Shown: in pieces, positions 53,469 to 63,572 of the stretch
How positions within the stretch are numbered: the stretch's first letter is position 1
Layout of the letters: every line of letters starts with the position of its first letter
Assembly (NCBI RefSeq): GCF_000718305.1
Contig: NZ_JOFQ01000006.1
Location: 186,001 to 250,000 of the forward strand
Direction: 5' to 3'
Origin: Streptomyces niger
GTDB taxonomy: Bacteria; Actinomycetota; Actinomycetes; Streptomycetales; Streptomycetaceae
DNA: 64,000 bases
Translations under genes and position numbers: made by a program
The notes under the pieces: model-generated
What the model saw: only the letters and a program-made list of their open reading frames with translations
The model's database searches: none
Told to the model about the DNA's origin: nothing

Positions 53469-53618
53469 CCGGGTGAAGTTGACTGCCATTGTGCGCAAGT
53501 CACACCTCTGCGAAGGTCTTCGCATTCGCCGGGGCGGTTCAGGTTCACCGGTTGGCAATACGCCCGTAACCGCTCTCCGGCCGCTCCCCTCCGCGTTGAT
53601 CGAGAAAGAGCCTCAGAC

Positions 53619-54740
53619 GTGCACACTCCCGCGACCCTGGTCCGCGGTGGCACCAGCAAGTGCTGGCTGTTCCACCAGGTCCATGTCCCCACCGAGCTCG
53701 GCGCCCTGGAGAAACTGCTGGTCGCCGCCTACGGTGCCACCGACCCGGTGGAACTCGACGGGGTCGGCGGGGCCACTCCCACCACCTCCAAGGCCGCGGT
53801 CGTCAGCGCCTCGCCCGAGCCCGGCACGGACATCGACTACCTCTTCGCCCAGGTCGGCATCGGTACCGGCTCGGTGGAGTGGACGAGCAACTGCGGCAAC
53901 TGCGCCACCGGCGTCGCCCTGTACGCCGTCGCCAAGGGCCTGGTGCCGATCACCGGGGACCGCACACGTGTGGTGATGCGCAACATGAACACCGGCGCGG
54001 TGCTCGAAGGGCTCGTGGACACCACCGGTGGGGTGGCGCACGACTTCGGCGACCAGACCGTACCGGGCACCCGGGCCGGCGGCGTCGCGGTCGGGCTCAC
54101 CTTCCGCGACCCGGCGGGCCGCACCACCGGCTCCCTTTTGCCCACCGGGTCGGCCGCGCAGGAGCTGCGGATCGGTGCCGCTGATCCGATTCTGGTGAGC
54201 ATGGTGGACGCCGGGGCGCCGGTCGTCCTCGTCGATGCCACCAGTGCGGCGCGTACCGGTGCCGAGACCCTGGAGCAGATGCGTGCGGACGCACCGTGGC
54301 TGCGCACCGTACGCCACGCCGCCGCGCCGTTGATGGGCCTGCTCAAGCCGGGCGAGGAGCCCGGCGACGCGGTCCCCAAGGTGGGGCTGGTCGGCCGGCC
54401 GGTCCCGTACACCACCACGCTCGGCGAACGCGTCGCGGCCCAGGACTACGACGTCTCGGTGCGCATGCTCACCATGAACGCACCGCACCCCGCGATCGGC
54501 CTGACCTCCGCCGTCGCCGTCGCGGCCGCGGGTCTGCTGGAGGGCTCCGTGGTCTCCCGGGCCGCGGGCGGCCCGACCGAGGAGTGGCTTCGCCTGGGCA
54601 CCCCCGCCGGCGTGATCGCGGTCCGCTGCTCGGACCTGTCGGACGGCCGGCCCGGCCGAGTCACCGTACAGCGGGCGGCCCGACTGCTCGCCGATGCCCG
54701 CATCTACGTACCGGAACCGGGCCGGCCGCAAGCAGCCTGA
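53619..54740 (+). CDS. PrpF-family isomerase/tautomerase
   Basis: 373 residues of the PrpF/4-oxalomesaconate tautomerase superfamily: ATLVRGGTSKCWLFHQVHVP, DGVGGATPTTSKAAVVSAS, WTSNCGNCATGVALYAV (with the cysteines used for proton transfer) and MNAPHPAIGLTSAVAVAAAG. Members move a double bond in tricarboxylates such as 2-methylaconitate or 4-oxalomesaconate. GTG 53619 has AGAAAGAG upstream. With the LysR regulator and the dicarboxylate transporter it forms an organic-acid use cluster, perhaps for an aconitate-like compound or an aromatic ring-cleavage product. Confidence 0.87.
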   Translation: MHTPATLVRGGTSKCWLFHQVHVPTELGALEKLLVAAYGATDPVELDGVGGATPTTSKAAVVSASPEPGTDIDYLFAQVGIGTGSVEWTSNCGNCATGVALYAVAKGLVPITGDRTRVVMRNMNTGAVLEGLVDTTGGVAHDFGDQTVPGTRAGGVAVGLTFRDPAGRTTGSLLPTGSAAQELRIGAADPILVSMVDAGAPVVLVDATSAARTGAETLEQMRADAPWLRTVRHAAAPLMGLLKPGEEPGDAVPKVGLVGRPVPYTTTLGERVAAQDYDVSVRMLTMNAPHPAIGLTSAVAVAAAGLLEGSVVSRAAGGPTEEWLRLGTPAGVIAVRCSDLSDGRPGRVTVQRAARLLADARIYVPEPGRPQAA

Positions 54741-54841
54741 ACCGCGACATCTGTTGTCCCCGGGCCTGTTCTCACGCCCCCACCCCGGGGTAATCTCGCG
54801 CCCTCGGGGCGCGCCATCCTGTCCCCACCGCACCAAGGACA

Positions 54842-56098
54842 ATGATGTCTACTGAAGTGATCTCCATAGGCGCGCTGCTGGTCATGTTCGTGGTCGGCAC
54901 CATTCTGCCGATCAACCTGGGCATCCTCGCCTTCGTCGCCACCTTCACCATCGGCACCGTCTCGCTCGGCCTCACCGAGGACCAGATCTTCGCGGGCTTC
55001 CCGGTGGACCTCTTCGTGACCATCGTCGGGGTCACTTACCTCTTCTCCGTCGCGCGCCGCAACGGCACCATCGACTGGCTCGTCGCGGCCGGCGTGCGAC
55101 TGGTACGCGGGAAAGTGGCGCTCATCCCCTGGGTGCTGTTCCTGGTCGCCGCGACGCTCACGGCATTCGGCACCTTCACCCCGGCCGCCGTCGCGATCCT
55201 CGTCCCCATCGCCATGAACTTCGCCCACCGCTACAAGATCAACCCGCTGGTGACCGGCATGATGGTGATCAGCGGCGGGCACGCCGGCGCCTTCTCCCCC
55301 CTCGCCGTCTCCGGTGCCCTCGTACTGGGCCTGGTCGACGACACCACGCTGCACGTCTCGCCCGTGACACTCTTCACCGCCAGCTTCGTGATCAACCTGC
55401 TGCTGTCAGCGCTCACGTTCGTGCTCCTCGCCAAGCGCCCCGCCCCGCTGGCGGACACGGCACACGAGACGGCCGACGACGAGAACCCCGCCACGTCCGG
55501 CAGACCCGACTGGCGTCAGTGGCTCACCCTCGCCTGTCTGCTCGCGCTGGTGGTCGGCGCACTCGGCTTCCAGCTGGAGATCGGCTTCCTGGCCCTGGTG
55601 GCCGGTGCCCTGCTGGCCCTGGTGGACATGAAGCGGCAGGAGAAGGCCGTGGACGGCATCAGCTGGTCCACCCTGCTGCTGGTGGCCGGCATGATGACCT
55701 ACATCGCCATGCTGGAGAAGGCCGGCATCATCGAGGACATCTCCCACCACGCCGCCGGCCTCGGCGCCCCACTCCTCGTGGCCCTGGTGCTCTGCTTCAC
55801 CGTAGCCATCACCTCGGCCTTCGCCTCCTCCACCGCAATCCTCACCGCGATCATCCCCCTCGCCGTACCGCTGCTGCTCTCCAGCCACCTCAATGCCGCC
55901 GGCCTGATCGCAGCGCTCGCGGTCTCCACCACGATCGTCGACACCTCCCCGTTCTCCACCAACGGCGCCCTGGTCCTCAGCAACGCCCGCGGTATCGACA
56001 CCCGCCGCTTCTACCGCCAGATCATCAGCTACACCGGCGGCATCGTCGCACTCGGCCCCGTCGTCGCCTGGGGCGCCCTGGTCCTCCCCTGGTCATAA
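54842..56098 (+). CDS. MatC-like dicarboxylate permease
   Basis: 418 residues with about 11-12 helices in two halves. The first half has GTILPINLGILAFVATFTIG and FAGFPVDLFVTIVGVTYLFSVA, typical of MatC; later GGHAGAFSPLAVSGALVLG and FASSTAILTAIIPLAVPLLL, TTIVDTSPFSTNGALVLSNA. Uptake of di- or tricarboxylates by proton or sodium symport is likely. ATG 54842 or 54845. A hairpin GCGCCC-TCG-GGGCGC (54798-54812) precedes it and a terminator follows. Confidence 0.88.
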   Translation: MMSTEVISIGALLVMFVVGTILPINLGILAFVATFTIGTVSLGLTEDQIFAGFPVDLFVTIVGVTYLFSVARRNGTIDWLVAAGVRLVRGKVALIPWVLFLVAATLTAFGTFTPAAVAILVPIAMNFAHRYKINPLVTGMMVISGGHAGAFSPLAVSGALVLGLVDDTTLHVSPVTLFTASFVINLLLSALTFVLLAKRPAPLADTAHETADDENPATSGRPDWRQWLTLACLLALVVGALGFQLEIGFLALVAGALLALVDMKRQEKAVDGISWSTLLLVAGMMTYIAMLEKAGIIEDISHHAAGLGAPLLVALVLCFTVAITSAFASSTAILTAIIPLAVPLLLSSHLNAAGLIAALAVSTTIVDTSPFSTNGALVLSNARGIDTRRFYRQIISYTGGIVALGPVVAWGALVLPWS

Positions 56099-56451
56099 CC
56101 ACACCAGGACGAGCACCACGTGCCGACCCACGGCGGCGGGCTGCCGCCGTGGGTGTCCTGCCGGATCGTCCTGCCGGATGTTCGGAGGGGGCGCTCTCGA
56201 ACACCGTCTCGGGAGTCGGCGGGGAGGACAGACCCCGTCGGGGAGTCCGAGGGGGCGGCGGCTGCAGCCCTCACCGGCTCACGCGCGTCATCCGCACTCG
56301 GTGGAACCGCACCCCTCAACAACGCCTGAAGTGCCGGTTGAACGCAGAGAAGTACTATTCTCCGGATTGCGTGGCTTCGTGCGGTCCGGAAGCGCTAGCC
56401 TCGCGAGAAGAAAACAAGCACATCGCGGCACTCGTGAGGGCGTGACCGAGC
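56099..56451. other. Intergenic region before the LuxR gene
   Basis: 353 bp without a supported gene; contains the permease terminator (56126-56154) and presumably the LuxR promoter, not assigned. Confidence 0.55.
56126..56154 (+). terminator. Hairpin terminator after the permease gene
   Basis: Perfect 12-bp arms ACCCACGGCGGC / GCCGCCGTGGGT with loop GGGCT, 28 bp after the stop. Two direct copies of GTCCTGCCGGAT follow. Confidence 0.75.
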
Positions 56452-58830
56452 GTGGGTGGATCGGGGGCCCGACGCACTGTCGGCTTTCCCGCGGAAGCGA
56501 CCAGTTTTGTCGGCCGTCGACGTGAGCTGGCGGAGGCCCGACGGCTCTTGTCCACTGCCAGGCTGCTGACACTGATCGGTCCCGGTGGGGTCGGCAAAAC
56601 CCGCCTCGCCGAGCACCTGGCGAAGCAGGTCGAGCGTGCCTTCTGTGGTGGCGTCTGGATGGTGTCGCTGGCCGGCGTCCAGAGCAGCGCGCTCATCCCG
56701 CACGCCGTCGTGGACTCGCTCGACATCCACGACGAGACCGGCCGGCCCCCCGAGGATGTCCTCGTCGAGCATCTGCGCTCACGGCAATTACTGCTGGTCC
56801 TGGACAATTGCGAGCACGTGCTGGGGGCCTGTGCGCTGTTGATCCGAGACATCCTCAGCGCCGCGGAGGGCGTGCGGGTGCTTGCCACCAGCCGGCACCG
56901 CCTCCGTCTCACCGAGGAGCACCTGCTCGCCGTGGAGCCGCTGCCCACCCCGGCTCGCGAGACACCGGCACACGCTGCAGACACCTCCCGGTTCCCGGCA
57001 CTGCAACTGTTCGCCGACCGTGCGACGGCCGTGGCACCCGACTTCGAGATCACCGACGAGAACCGGGCTGCCGTGGTCCGCGTGTGTCGTCGTCTCGACG
57101 GCCTGCCGCTCGCGATCGAGCTGGCCGCGGTGCGGTTGCACGCCCTCGGCGTCGAGCAGCTCGACGAGCGGCTCGACGACCAGTTCCGACTTCTCACCGC
57201 CGGCAGCCCCGCCGCCCCGCGACGTCATCAAACACTGCGTTCGGCCGTGGACTGGAGTTTCGACCTGTGCACCCCCCGAGAACAACTGGCCTGGGCGCGG
57301 CTTTCGGTGCTCGTCGACAGCTTTGACCTGTGCGCGGCGGAATCCGTCTGCCCCGGCGCCGGCCTCGATCGATCGGAGGTGCTGGACTCGGTGGCCGGGC
57401 TGGTGGAGAAGTCGATCCTGGCCAGAGAGAACGCCGGGGGCGCGGTGAGGTACCGGATGCTGGCGTTGGTACGCGAGTACGGCCGGCAGCGGCTGAAATT
57501 GATGGGTGAGAACGTCGCTGTCCAGCGCCTTCACCGTGATCATTTCCTGCGCCTGGCCGAGGCTTTCGAAAGGCAATGGTTCGGTCCCGGCCAGTCCGTG
57601 ATCGTGGCACGCCTGCGGGCCGAACGTGGCAACCTGCGTGCGGCACTGGAATTCTGCCTGACCTCTCCCGACGAGATCGGGTATGGCCGACAGCTGATGA
57701 GAGCGTTGTGGTTCTACTGGGCCGAGCGTGGCGCCTTGGCGGAGATGCGGCACTGGTGGCGCCGCATCGGCCTGCAGGAGAACCGCAAGGCGATCAGTGC
57801 CGCCGCCAAGTCGGTGTGGCTCGCCGGGCTGCTGTCGGTCATCCACAGCCGATCCGCCGCCGTGCTGCAGTCCGGCATCCCACCGAGGCAAGAGCCCCCA
57901 TCGGAAGGGACGCCTGGCTTTGATTCTCTGGCGGTCGTTGCCGCCCGGGAGGACGGTGGCGAACGCGAACTGTGTTTTCACGTGCTGAGCAGGGTGGAGA
58001 TCGCCTGCACGCTCGTCTTCCGGGGCGTGCCCGAGCACGCCCTGCCGCTGTGTGAGGAGGCCCTCGCCGTCTGCGAGGCGTACAGCGAGCAGTGGGTCCG
58101 TTCGTACGTCCTGTGCACGCTCGCCACGGCCCACTGGGCGCTGGGCGATCACCAGCGTGCCGCGCGTTACGCCCGACAGTGCCTGCGGCTGGACTACGTG
58201 TCCCAGGAACCGCGCGCCGTGGGCAGGACCGTTGAACTGCTGGCTGCCGTAGCCGCGGACCAGGGGGAAACCGAGCGGGCTGCCGTCCTGCAAGGGGCGG
58301 CCCACCACATGCGACGTGATGTGCGTGGTGAGCCGGTGGACCGACACCGCGAGGAGCAGTCGGTGGGACCGGAGCAGCGTGACGAGCGGGATACCGACCA
58401 GGCTCTTGATGCGCCCGTCCGCGACCGGGGCCGGGCATACCGAAGCGGGCAGGAGAAGTCCCTGCAGGAGACCATCGAGTATGCCCTCTGCGCCCTCCCC
58501 GAGTCCGCCAACGGCCGGACCGCTCCTGCACCCGGGCGCCGTCCCGATGCCGTGCCGTCGGACCGTACCGCCTCCGATGTCTCCACTGTCCTCAGCACGG
58601 CATCCGAAGCGGGCCTCACCCCACGCGAATGCGAGGTCGCCGGGCTCATCGCCCAGGGGCTGACGAACCGACAGATCGCAGAAACCCTGGTGATCTCACG
58701 GCGTACGGCCGAGGGCCATGTGGAACGCATCCTCGGCAAGCTGGGTTTCACCACACGCAGCCAGGTGGCCGTATGGGTCAGTGAACGCACCCGGGTGAGC
58801 GGTTCCGGGAAACCACCAGAACAACGGTAG
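56452..58830 (+). CDS. Large LuxR-family regulator with NB-ARC ATPase, one TTA codon
   Basis: 792 residues. N-terminal ATPase with Walker A GPGGVGKTRLAEHL, Walker B LLLVLDNCEHV and GLPLAIEL; a helical TPR-like middle; then C-terminal LuxR HTH LTPRECEVAGLIAQGLTNRQ and TAEGHVERILGKLGF. Such regulators activate secondary-metabolism or developmental genes. Codon 113 (56788-56790) is TTA, so translation depends on bldA. The 3' end overlaps the convergent HATPase gene by 53 bp. GTG 56452 is the chosen start. Confidence 0.9.
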   Translation: MGGSGARRTVGFPAEATSFVGRRRELAEARRLLSTARLLTLIGPGGVGKTRLAEHLAKQVERAFCGGVWMVSLAGVQSSALIPHAVVDSLDIHDETGRPPEDVLVEHLRSRQLLLVLDNCEHVLGACALLIRDILSAAEGVRVLATSRHRLRLTEEHLLAVEPLPTPARETPAHAADTSRFPALQLFADRATAVAPDFEITDENRAAVVRVCRRLDGLPLAIELAAVRLHALGVEQLDERLDDQFRLLTAGSPAAPRRHQTLRSAVDWSFDLCTPREQLAWARLSVLVDSFDLCAAESVCPGAGLDRSEVLDSVAGLVEKSILARENAGGAVRYRMLALVREYGRQRLKLMGENVAVQRLHRDHFLRLAEAFERQWFGPGQSVIVARLRAERGNLRAALEFCLTSPDEIGYGRQLMRALWFYWAERGALAEMRHWWRRIGLQENRKAISAAAKSVWLAGLLSVIHSRSAAVLQSGIPPRQEPPSEGTPGFDSLAVVAAREDGGERELCFHVLSRVEIACTLVFRGVPEHALPLCEEALAVCEAYSEQWVRSYVLCTLATAHWALGDHQRAARYARQCLRLDYVSQEPRAVGRTVELLAAVAADQGETERAAVLQGAAHHMRRDVRGEPVDRHREEQSVGPEQRDERDTDQALDAPVRDRGRAYRSGQEKSLQETIEYALCALPESANGRTAPAPGRRPDAVPSDRTASDVSTVLSTASEAGLTPRECEVAGLIAQGLTNRQIAETLVISRRTAEGHVERILGKLGFTTRSQVAVWVSERTRVSGSGKPPEQR

Positions 58831-59212
58831 TACCCCGACCACCCAGGCCCGGACGCAATTCGATGCGGTCGGTGAGGGTCTCAGCGATCTGCAGTCCGTG
58901 GCCCTCATCGGCCGTGTCCTCCTCCGAGGTGCCCGAGACGGTCGCTTCCCGCTTCAGGAGCACGGCTGCAGGGCCGGGACCGTAGTCAGTGACCGCGCAC
59001 CGCACCTCGTCTTCCGATGTCCGCACGGTCAGCAGCCCCTTGCCTCCGCCGTGCTCCACTGCATTGGCCACGGCTTCGAGGACTGCTTGCGTGAGTGCGT
59101 CTCGTACGGAGCGGGAGAGACCGGTCCGGAGAAGCGTCGCGGCGAGCGTGATCCGCACCAGTGGCAGGTCCGAGAAGGTGAACTCCAGCTCCAGCAGTCG
59201 CCGCTCCTTCAC
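58778..59212 (-). CDS. RsbW-like anti-sigma/ATP-binding protein
   Basis: 144 residues of the HATPase_c_2 type: VLEAVANAVEHGGGKGLLTV (N box), VTDYGPGPA (G1), GHGLQIAETLTD (G2). These serine-kinase-like proteins bind sigma factors or phosphorylate STAS antagonists. GTG 59212 overlaps the stop of the MEDS gene, implying coupled translation and a shared pathway. Confidence 0.85.
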   Translation of the reverse strand: MKERRLLELEFTFSDLPLVRITLAATLLRTGLSRSVRDALTQAVLEAVANAVEHGGGKGLLTVRTSEDEVRCAVTDYGPGPAAVLLKREATVSGTSEEDTADEGHGLQIAETLTDRIELRPGLGGRGTTVVLVVSRNRSPGCVH

Positions 59213-60135
59213 GCCACGTCCTCCTCGTCTTCCACGTGCAGTTCCAGTTGCGGTACGGCGGCGGAGCCGAGCCCTCGCAGGGCCATTTCCAGCATCGGGC
59301 CGCACCTGACGGCGGCCTTGTGGTCCTTCGGCAGTCCGGCGGCGAAGTCCATCAACTGCCAGACGCAGTGAGCCTCCATGAACGCCAGGTCGGTCAAGTC
59401 GAACTCGTATCGGAAGGGCCCGTCGCACTCGTATGGGAAGGGGCCGGGAGACGGCCGCCGCTCCAGTGCTTGGTGCAGCACCTTGGTGAATTCCTCGCGT
59501 GATCCCAGCTCCGCCGATCCCGCGATCCTGGCACCGTTCGGGGACCAGGTCACTTCCAACGCACCCAGATACTCCATCACCTGCAGTGGATGGATGTTGC
59601 GCATGGTGGCCACCAGGTGGTCACTGCGGTGCTGCCGGTCGTACCAGCAGAGACCGGTGAAGCACGCGTCCGCGAACAGCGCCGCCACCGAAGTCTCATA
59701 ATCCGCCACTTGTTGGTCGTTCACGCCTGCCCGCGATGCCCAGGACATGTCCCCGCCTGAGCGCAACCGTGCATAACCCGCCTCCCGGGCCCGCGCGACC
59801 TCCGCGGTGTAGCTGCGGAGCTGCCGCTCCTTGGAGAAACGGCCGTCCGGCAGGTAGACGGAGGTACTGCGTGAGAGCACCAACTGCCCTGTCCGCGACC
59901 CGTTTTCGGCCTGCCCGGTGCCACCGTCCAGGTACGAGACGGCATCATCGTCGCTCAGGTCGCTCGGGTCCAGGACGAGCATCACCTTCTCCCCGCGGGC
60001 CAGTCCGGTCCGCGCGAAGGCGGCCAGTACCTCCCATCGAGCCTCACTGTCGACGCCGTCCATGTACGAGTGATCGCCCGGCCGCAGTCGCTCCACAGGA
60101 ATGATTCGACCGTCCGTGCGGTGGTGTTCAGCCAT
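59209..60135 (-). CDS. MEDS-domain sensor with C-terminal STAS-like domain
   Basis: 308 residues. Residues 15-170 resemble the MEDS (DcmR-type sensory) domain: RPGDHSYMDGVDSEARWEVL, AFARTGLARGEKVMLVLDPS, FTGLCWYDRQH. The last 100 residues include FRYEFDLTDLAFMEAHCVWQ, like a STAS anti-anti-sigma fold. Such fusions relay small-molecule signals to sigma factors through partner switching. ATG 60135 follows AGGGAGG. Coupled to the HATPase gene downstream and divergent from another HATPase gene. Confidence 0.82.
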   Translation of the reverse strand: MAEHHRTDGRIIPVERLRPGDHSYMDGVDSEARWEVLAAFARTGLARGEKVMLVLDPSDLSDDDAVSYLDGGTGQAENGSRTGQLVLSRSTSVYLPDGRFSKERQLRSYTAEVARAREAGYARLRSGGDMSWASRAGVNDQQVADYETSVAALFADACFTGLCWYDRQHRSDHLVATMRNIHPLQVMEYLGALEVTWSPNGARIAGSAELGSREEFTKVLHQALERRPSPGPFPYECDGPFRYEFDLTDLAFMEAHCVWQLMDFAAGLPKDHKAAVRCGPMLEMALRGLGSAAVPQLELHVEDEEDVA

Positions 60136-60419
60136 CAGGCGACCTCCCTGCTGTCGGCGTGCCGTGTCGGCCGGTGCCGCGTCACTGTTCCGGACATGCG
60201 GAACCTTAGAGAAAGGTGAGCCTGCACTACTCGGGAAGCCCGATAAATGCCTCGTCCAGTCGATCACTTGGCCACAGCTGCGCTGTTTGGGACCATTGTT
60301 GTCGGCAGAACGGCGCTTCCCCGAGACTGCCCGCACAACAGGTATGCGGACAGGTAATTCTCCCCGTGCGCACGATCCCCGGTCGACGCAGAGTAGTTCC
60401 GACCGGAAGGACAGAATTG

Positions 60420-60851
60420 GTGAAGCACGTAACCGTGCCGGCAGGTGCCGGGGTGGCCACTGCGTACCTGAGTAGCGCGATCAGTCCCGAGGCCGAAGGG
60501 CTGGCTCTGCTCCGGCGCGCTGTCCGGGGTTGGCTGACCGCGGCGGGCATCGCCGGCCAAGCCGACAGTGCCCTACTCCTGATGAACGAACTGACCACGA
60601 ACGCGCAACAGCATGCGCCCGGTCCGGCGAGGCTGCGTTTGTACCTCCGTCACGGGTTACTGCGCTGCGAAGTCCTGGACATCCATCCGAACAAGCCGCA
60701 ACTGATCGCTGCCCACATCGACAGCGAGCGAGGGCGCGGCCTTCGCCTCGTGGACGGGCTGGCTCTGGCCTGGGGCAGCGCCCCCGCGCACGGCGGCAAA
60801 GCCGTCTGGTTCGAATTGCCCGTGGCCTGCGCGATGTGGCGCGTGCCGTGA
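60420..60851 (+). CDS. RsbW-like ATP-binding protein with a TTA codon
   Basis: 143 residues of the HATPase_c_2 family: LLMNELTTNAQQHAPGPARL (N box) and SERGRGLRLVDGLALAWG (G2 box); the G1 box is weaker. GTG 60420 follows GGAAGGA. Codon 80 (60657-60659) is TTA. It is divergent from the MEDS gene and may compete with the other HATPase protein for the same partner. Confidence 0.83.
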   Translation: MKHVTVPAGAGVATAYLSSAISPEAEGLALLRRAVRGWLTAAGIAGQADSALLLMNELTTNAQQHAPGPARLRLYLRHGLLRCEVLDIHPNKPQLIAAHIDSERGRGLRLVDGLALAWGSAPAHGGKAVWFELPVACAMWRVP

Positions 60852-60893
60852 GGACGAAGTTCGGCACTGCGCCGCCACGGCCAAGGAGGCGGG

Positions 60894-61166
60894 TTACTGA
60901 GCGGCCGCCCGGTCGGCGGTTCGGGCGACCAGGAAGTCGGCGCTGCCGGAGAGCGTGCGCAAGGAGTCGTAGTCTTCTTCGTCGATGCGAACGCCGGTGC
61001 GTTCGGTGAGTGCTTCGACGAGATTGAGGAAATCCAGCGAATCCAGTTCGAGGACCTCCCGGAACGGTGCGTCCGCGGGCAGGGCGTCGACATCGGCATC
61101 GGGTGCGATGCGGAAGATCTCCTCCCGCATGATCGTGCGGGCTTCCTCGTGCGTCAGTGGTTTCAT
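60894..61166 (-). CDS. Discrete acyl carrier protein
   Basis: 90 residues with the carrier-protein helix pattern and attachment serine Ser43 in VLELDSLDFLNLVEAL, needing 4'-phosphopantetheine. ATG 61166 overlaps the E2 stop (ATGA), so it is the last gene of the E1alpha-E1beta-E2-ACP operon. The E2 enzyme may load its acyl group onto this ACP, a known strategy for feeding C2 units from dehydrogenase-like complexes into biosynthesis. Confidence 0.88.
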   Translation of the reverse strand: MKPLTHEEARTIMREEIFRIAPDADVDALPADAPFREVLELDSLDFLNLVEALTERTGVRIDEEDYDSLRTLSGSADFLVARTADRAAAQ

Positions 61167-62560
61167 AGTTCCTCCGGTTGCTGAAGCAGCCGCTCGACCG
61201 CCGCGAGGTAACGGGCTCCGGTGGCTCCGTCGCTCGCCCGGTGGTCCCCGGCGAGCGTGGCGATGACCGTCGGCCGGATTCCCAGAAGCCCGTCCACCGC
61301 GCACGGCCGGTCCTGGATCGCGCCGAATCCCACGAGGGCCACCTGCGGTGGGTGGATCACGCCGTAGACGGCGTCCGCTCCACGGTCTCCGATGCTGGTC
61401 ACCGTGATGGTGGGAGCGCCCGTTTCGGAACTCTTGAGGCGTCCCGTGCGGGCCCGGTTGGCGAGGTCCTTCAGCCGGGACATGAGGTGCGGGAGCGTGT
61501 CCTCGTCCGCGTCGACGAGGACGGGGGCGACCAGGCCGCCACCGCGCACGGCGATCGCGACGCCGAGACGCACCGTGTCGGCCGGGTGGAAGCGGCCATC
61601 CGCCCAGTGACCGTTCAGCTCCGGCACTTCGCGCGCGCCCCGTGCCGCGGCCTTGAGCAGCAGGCAGGCCGGGAGGAGGCGCCGGGAGACGGGGCAGTCA
61701 CGGTTGTGTGCGTTCAGCCAGGCCATTGCGCGGGCGAGGTCGACGGTCCGGGAGAGGTAGTAGTGCGGGATCTCGCGTTGGGAGCGGGCCATGAGGGCGG
61801 CGATGGCCGAGCGCATCGTTTCGCGGCGCTGGTCCCGTGCTCCGGGCCCGTCGGTGGCAGGTCCGCTCGTCGCCCGGTGCGGCGCTGCGGTGGCCGCCTT
61901 CGGCACGTGGTCGGCGGCCTCCCTCCGCCCGTCCGGCGCCGGGTGGGCAGCGGCCCAGCCTCGTACGTCGGCGCCGCGAACCGCGCCCGCGTCTCCCGTA
62001 CCGGTCACGGCAGCCAGGTCGATGCCCGCCTCGGAGGCGAGACGGCGGGCCATGGGGGTGGCACGGATCCGTACCGGGGGCGCTGCGGCCCGTTCCACGT
62101 CGTGGCGGGTGATGCGTCCGCCACGGCCGGTGCCGCGGACTGTGGCGAGGTCGACGTGCTTGTCCTGGGCGAGGTGGCGTACGAGAGGGGACGTCACCGT
62201 GTCGGCGGGTGGTGGCGCGGGCTCCAAGATGTCCGGTGCAACAGGAGGCTCGGGCGAAGCGGTGGGCTCGCCGGACCGGGAGACCGCACGCTCGTCGGCC
62301 ACTGGCGGCACCGCGCCGGTTTCCGCCTCGCTGGTGATCAGGGCGAGGGGCGCACCGACCGGCAGCACCGTGCCCGGTTCCGCGAGGAGTGCGCTGACCA
62401 CGCCGTCTTCGAAGCACTCCACTTCGATGTCGGACTTCGCGGTTTCGATCACGGCCACGGGGTCGCCCTTGCTGACGTGGTCCCCCGGGTGCACGAGCCA
62501 TTCGGTCAGGGTGCCCTGTTCCATGTCGGCACCCAGCGCGGGCATGCGGAACTCACCCAT
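61163..62560 (-). CDS. 2-oxoacid dehydrogenase E2 (dihydrolipoamide acyltransferase)
   Basis: 465 residues: an N-terminal lipoyl domain with lysine in [10 protein letters not shown], two peripheral-subunit-binding motifs ([20 protein letters not shown] and [19 protein letters not shown]), and a catalytic domain ending with [15 protein letters not shown] (His and Asp of the acyltransfer site). Accepts the acyl group from E1 and passes it to CoA, or here possibly to ACP. It overlaps E1beta by 8 bp. No E3 gene is visible in the window. Confidence 0.93.
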   Translation of the reverse strand: MGEFRMPALGADMEQGTLTEWLVHPGDHVSKGDPVAVIETAKSDIEVECFEDGVVSALLAEPGTVLPVGAPLALITSEAETGAVPPVADERAVSRSGEPTASPEPPVAPDILEPAPPPADTVTSPLVRHLAQDKHVDLATVRGTGRGGRITRHDVERAAAPPVRIRATPMARRLASEAGIDLAAVTGTGDAGAVRGADVRGWAAAHPAPDGRREAADHVPKAATAAPHRATSGPATDGPGARDQRRETMRSAIAALMARSQREIPHYYLSRTVDLARAMAWLNAHNRDCPVSRRLLPACLLLKAAARGAREVPELNGHWADGRFHPADTVRLGVAIAVRGGGLVAPVLVDADEDTLPHLMSRLKDLANRARTGRLKSSETGAPTITVTSIGDRGADAVYGVIHPPQVALVGFGAIQDRPCAVDGLLGIRPTVIATLAGDHRASDGATGARYLAAVERLLQQPEEL

Positions 62561-63572
62561 TGCGGCCCACCGTCCTCAGTGCCGCCCGGACGATGTTCCC
62601 TGTGCTCGGCAGGGCCGCTTCCTCCATGTGGCGGGCGTACGGAATCGGTACTTCCGCGCTGCAGACCCGCTCGACCGGGGCATCGAGTTCGTAGAAGGCC
62701 TGCTCGCAGATGCGGGCGGATATCTCGGCAGCCAGGCTTCCGGTTCGCCAGCCCTCGTCGACGACGACGACGTGGTTGGTGTGGCGGACGGACGCCATGA
62801 TCGTGGCGTCGTCCAGCGGACGCAACGACCTGAGGTCGATGACCTCGGCGGACACCCGGTCCGCCGCCAGCCGGTCCGCGGCGGCCAGTGCCTTCGGCAG
62901 CGATCCGCCGTAGGTGATGAGGCTGACGTCGTCACCCTGTCGTCGTACGGCCGCCGAGAAGATGTCCGCTCGGCGGTGGTGGGTCGCGGACAGGTCACTG
63001 CTGGTGTTGTAGAGGGAGCCGTGTTCGAAGATGACGACCGGGTCCGGGTCGGCCAGGGCGGGCGCGAGCATGTCCCGGGCGTCCGCCGGGGTGGCGGGGG
63101 CCAGCACGCGGATGCCCGGGATGTGCGCGTACCAGCCTTCCAGGCTGTGGGAGTGCTGGGCGGCGAGCTGTCGCCCCGCGCCCGTGGTCATGCGGAGGAC
63201 GATCGGCACCGACACCTGGCCGCCGGACATGTGGAGCAGGGTGGCGGCGTTGTTGAGGACCTGATCGAGGGCGAGCAGGCTGAAGTTGACCGTCATCACC
63301 TCGACGATCGGCCGGAGGCCGGCGATGGCCGCCCCGATGCCGGCCCCGACGAAAGCCGCCTCCGACAGTGGTGTGTCGCGTATGCGCTCGGGGCCGAACT
63401 CCTCCAGGAGCCCCAGGCTGACGCCGAAGGCACCACCGTACTTGCCGACGTCCTCGCCCATGAGGAAGACACGGTCGTCGGCCGTCAGCGCCTCACGCAT
63501 CGCCTCACGCAACGCCTCCCGGTACGTCGTCCCCGTGCTCCGCTTGCTGTTGGTGCCCGTTGTCGTCCCCAT
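62553..63572 (-). CDS. 2-oxoacid dehydrogenase E1 beta subunit
   Basis: 339 residues: [40 protein letters not shown] (thiamine-site Glu), [40 protein letters not shown], and C-terminal [20 protein letters not shown]. Forms the thiamine-diphosphate site with E1alpha. ATG 63572 lies within the E1alpha 3' end (68-bp overlap). The sequence resembles pyruvate/acetoin dehydrogenases more than branched-chain ones, but substrate cannot be set. Confidence 0.93.
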   Translation of the reverse strand: MGTTTGTNSKRSTGTTYREALREAMREALTADDRVFLMGEDVGKYGGAFGVSLGLLEEFGPERIRDTPLSEAAFVGAGIGAAIAGLRPIVEVMTVNFSLLALDQVLNNAATLLHMSGGQVSVPIVLRMTTGAGRQLAAQHSHSLEGWYAHIPGIRVLAPATPADARDMLAPALADPDPVVIFEHGSLYNTSSDLSATHHRRADIFSAAVRRQGDDVSLITYGGSLPKALAAADRLAADRVSAEVIDLRSLRPLDDATIMASVRHTNHVVVVDEGWRTGSLAAEISARICEQAFYELDAPVERVCSAEVPIPYARHMEEAALPSTGNIVRAALRTVGRNG

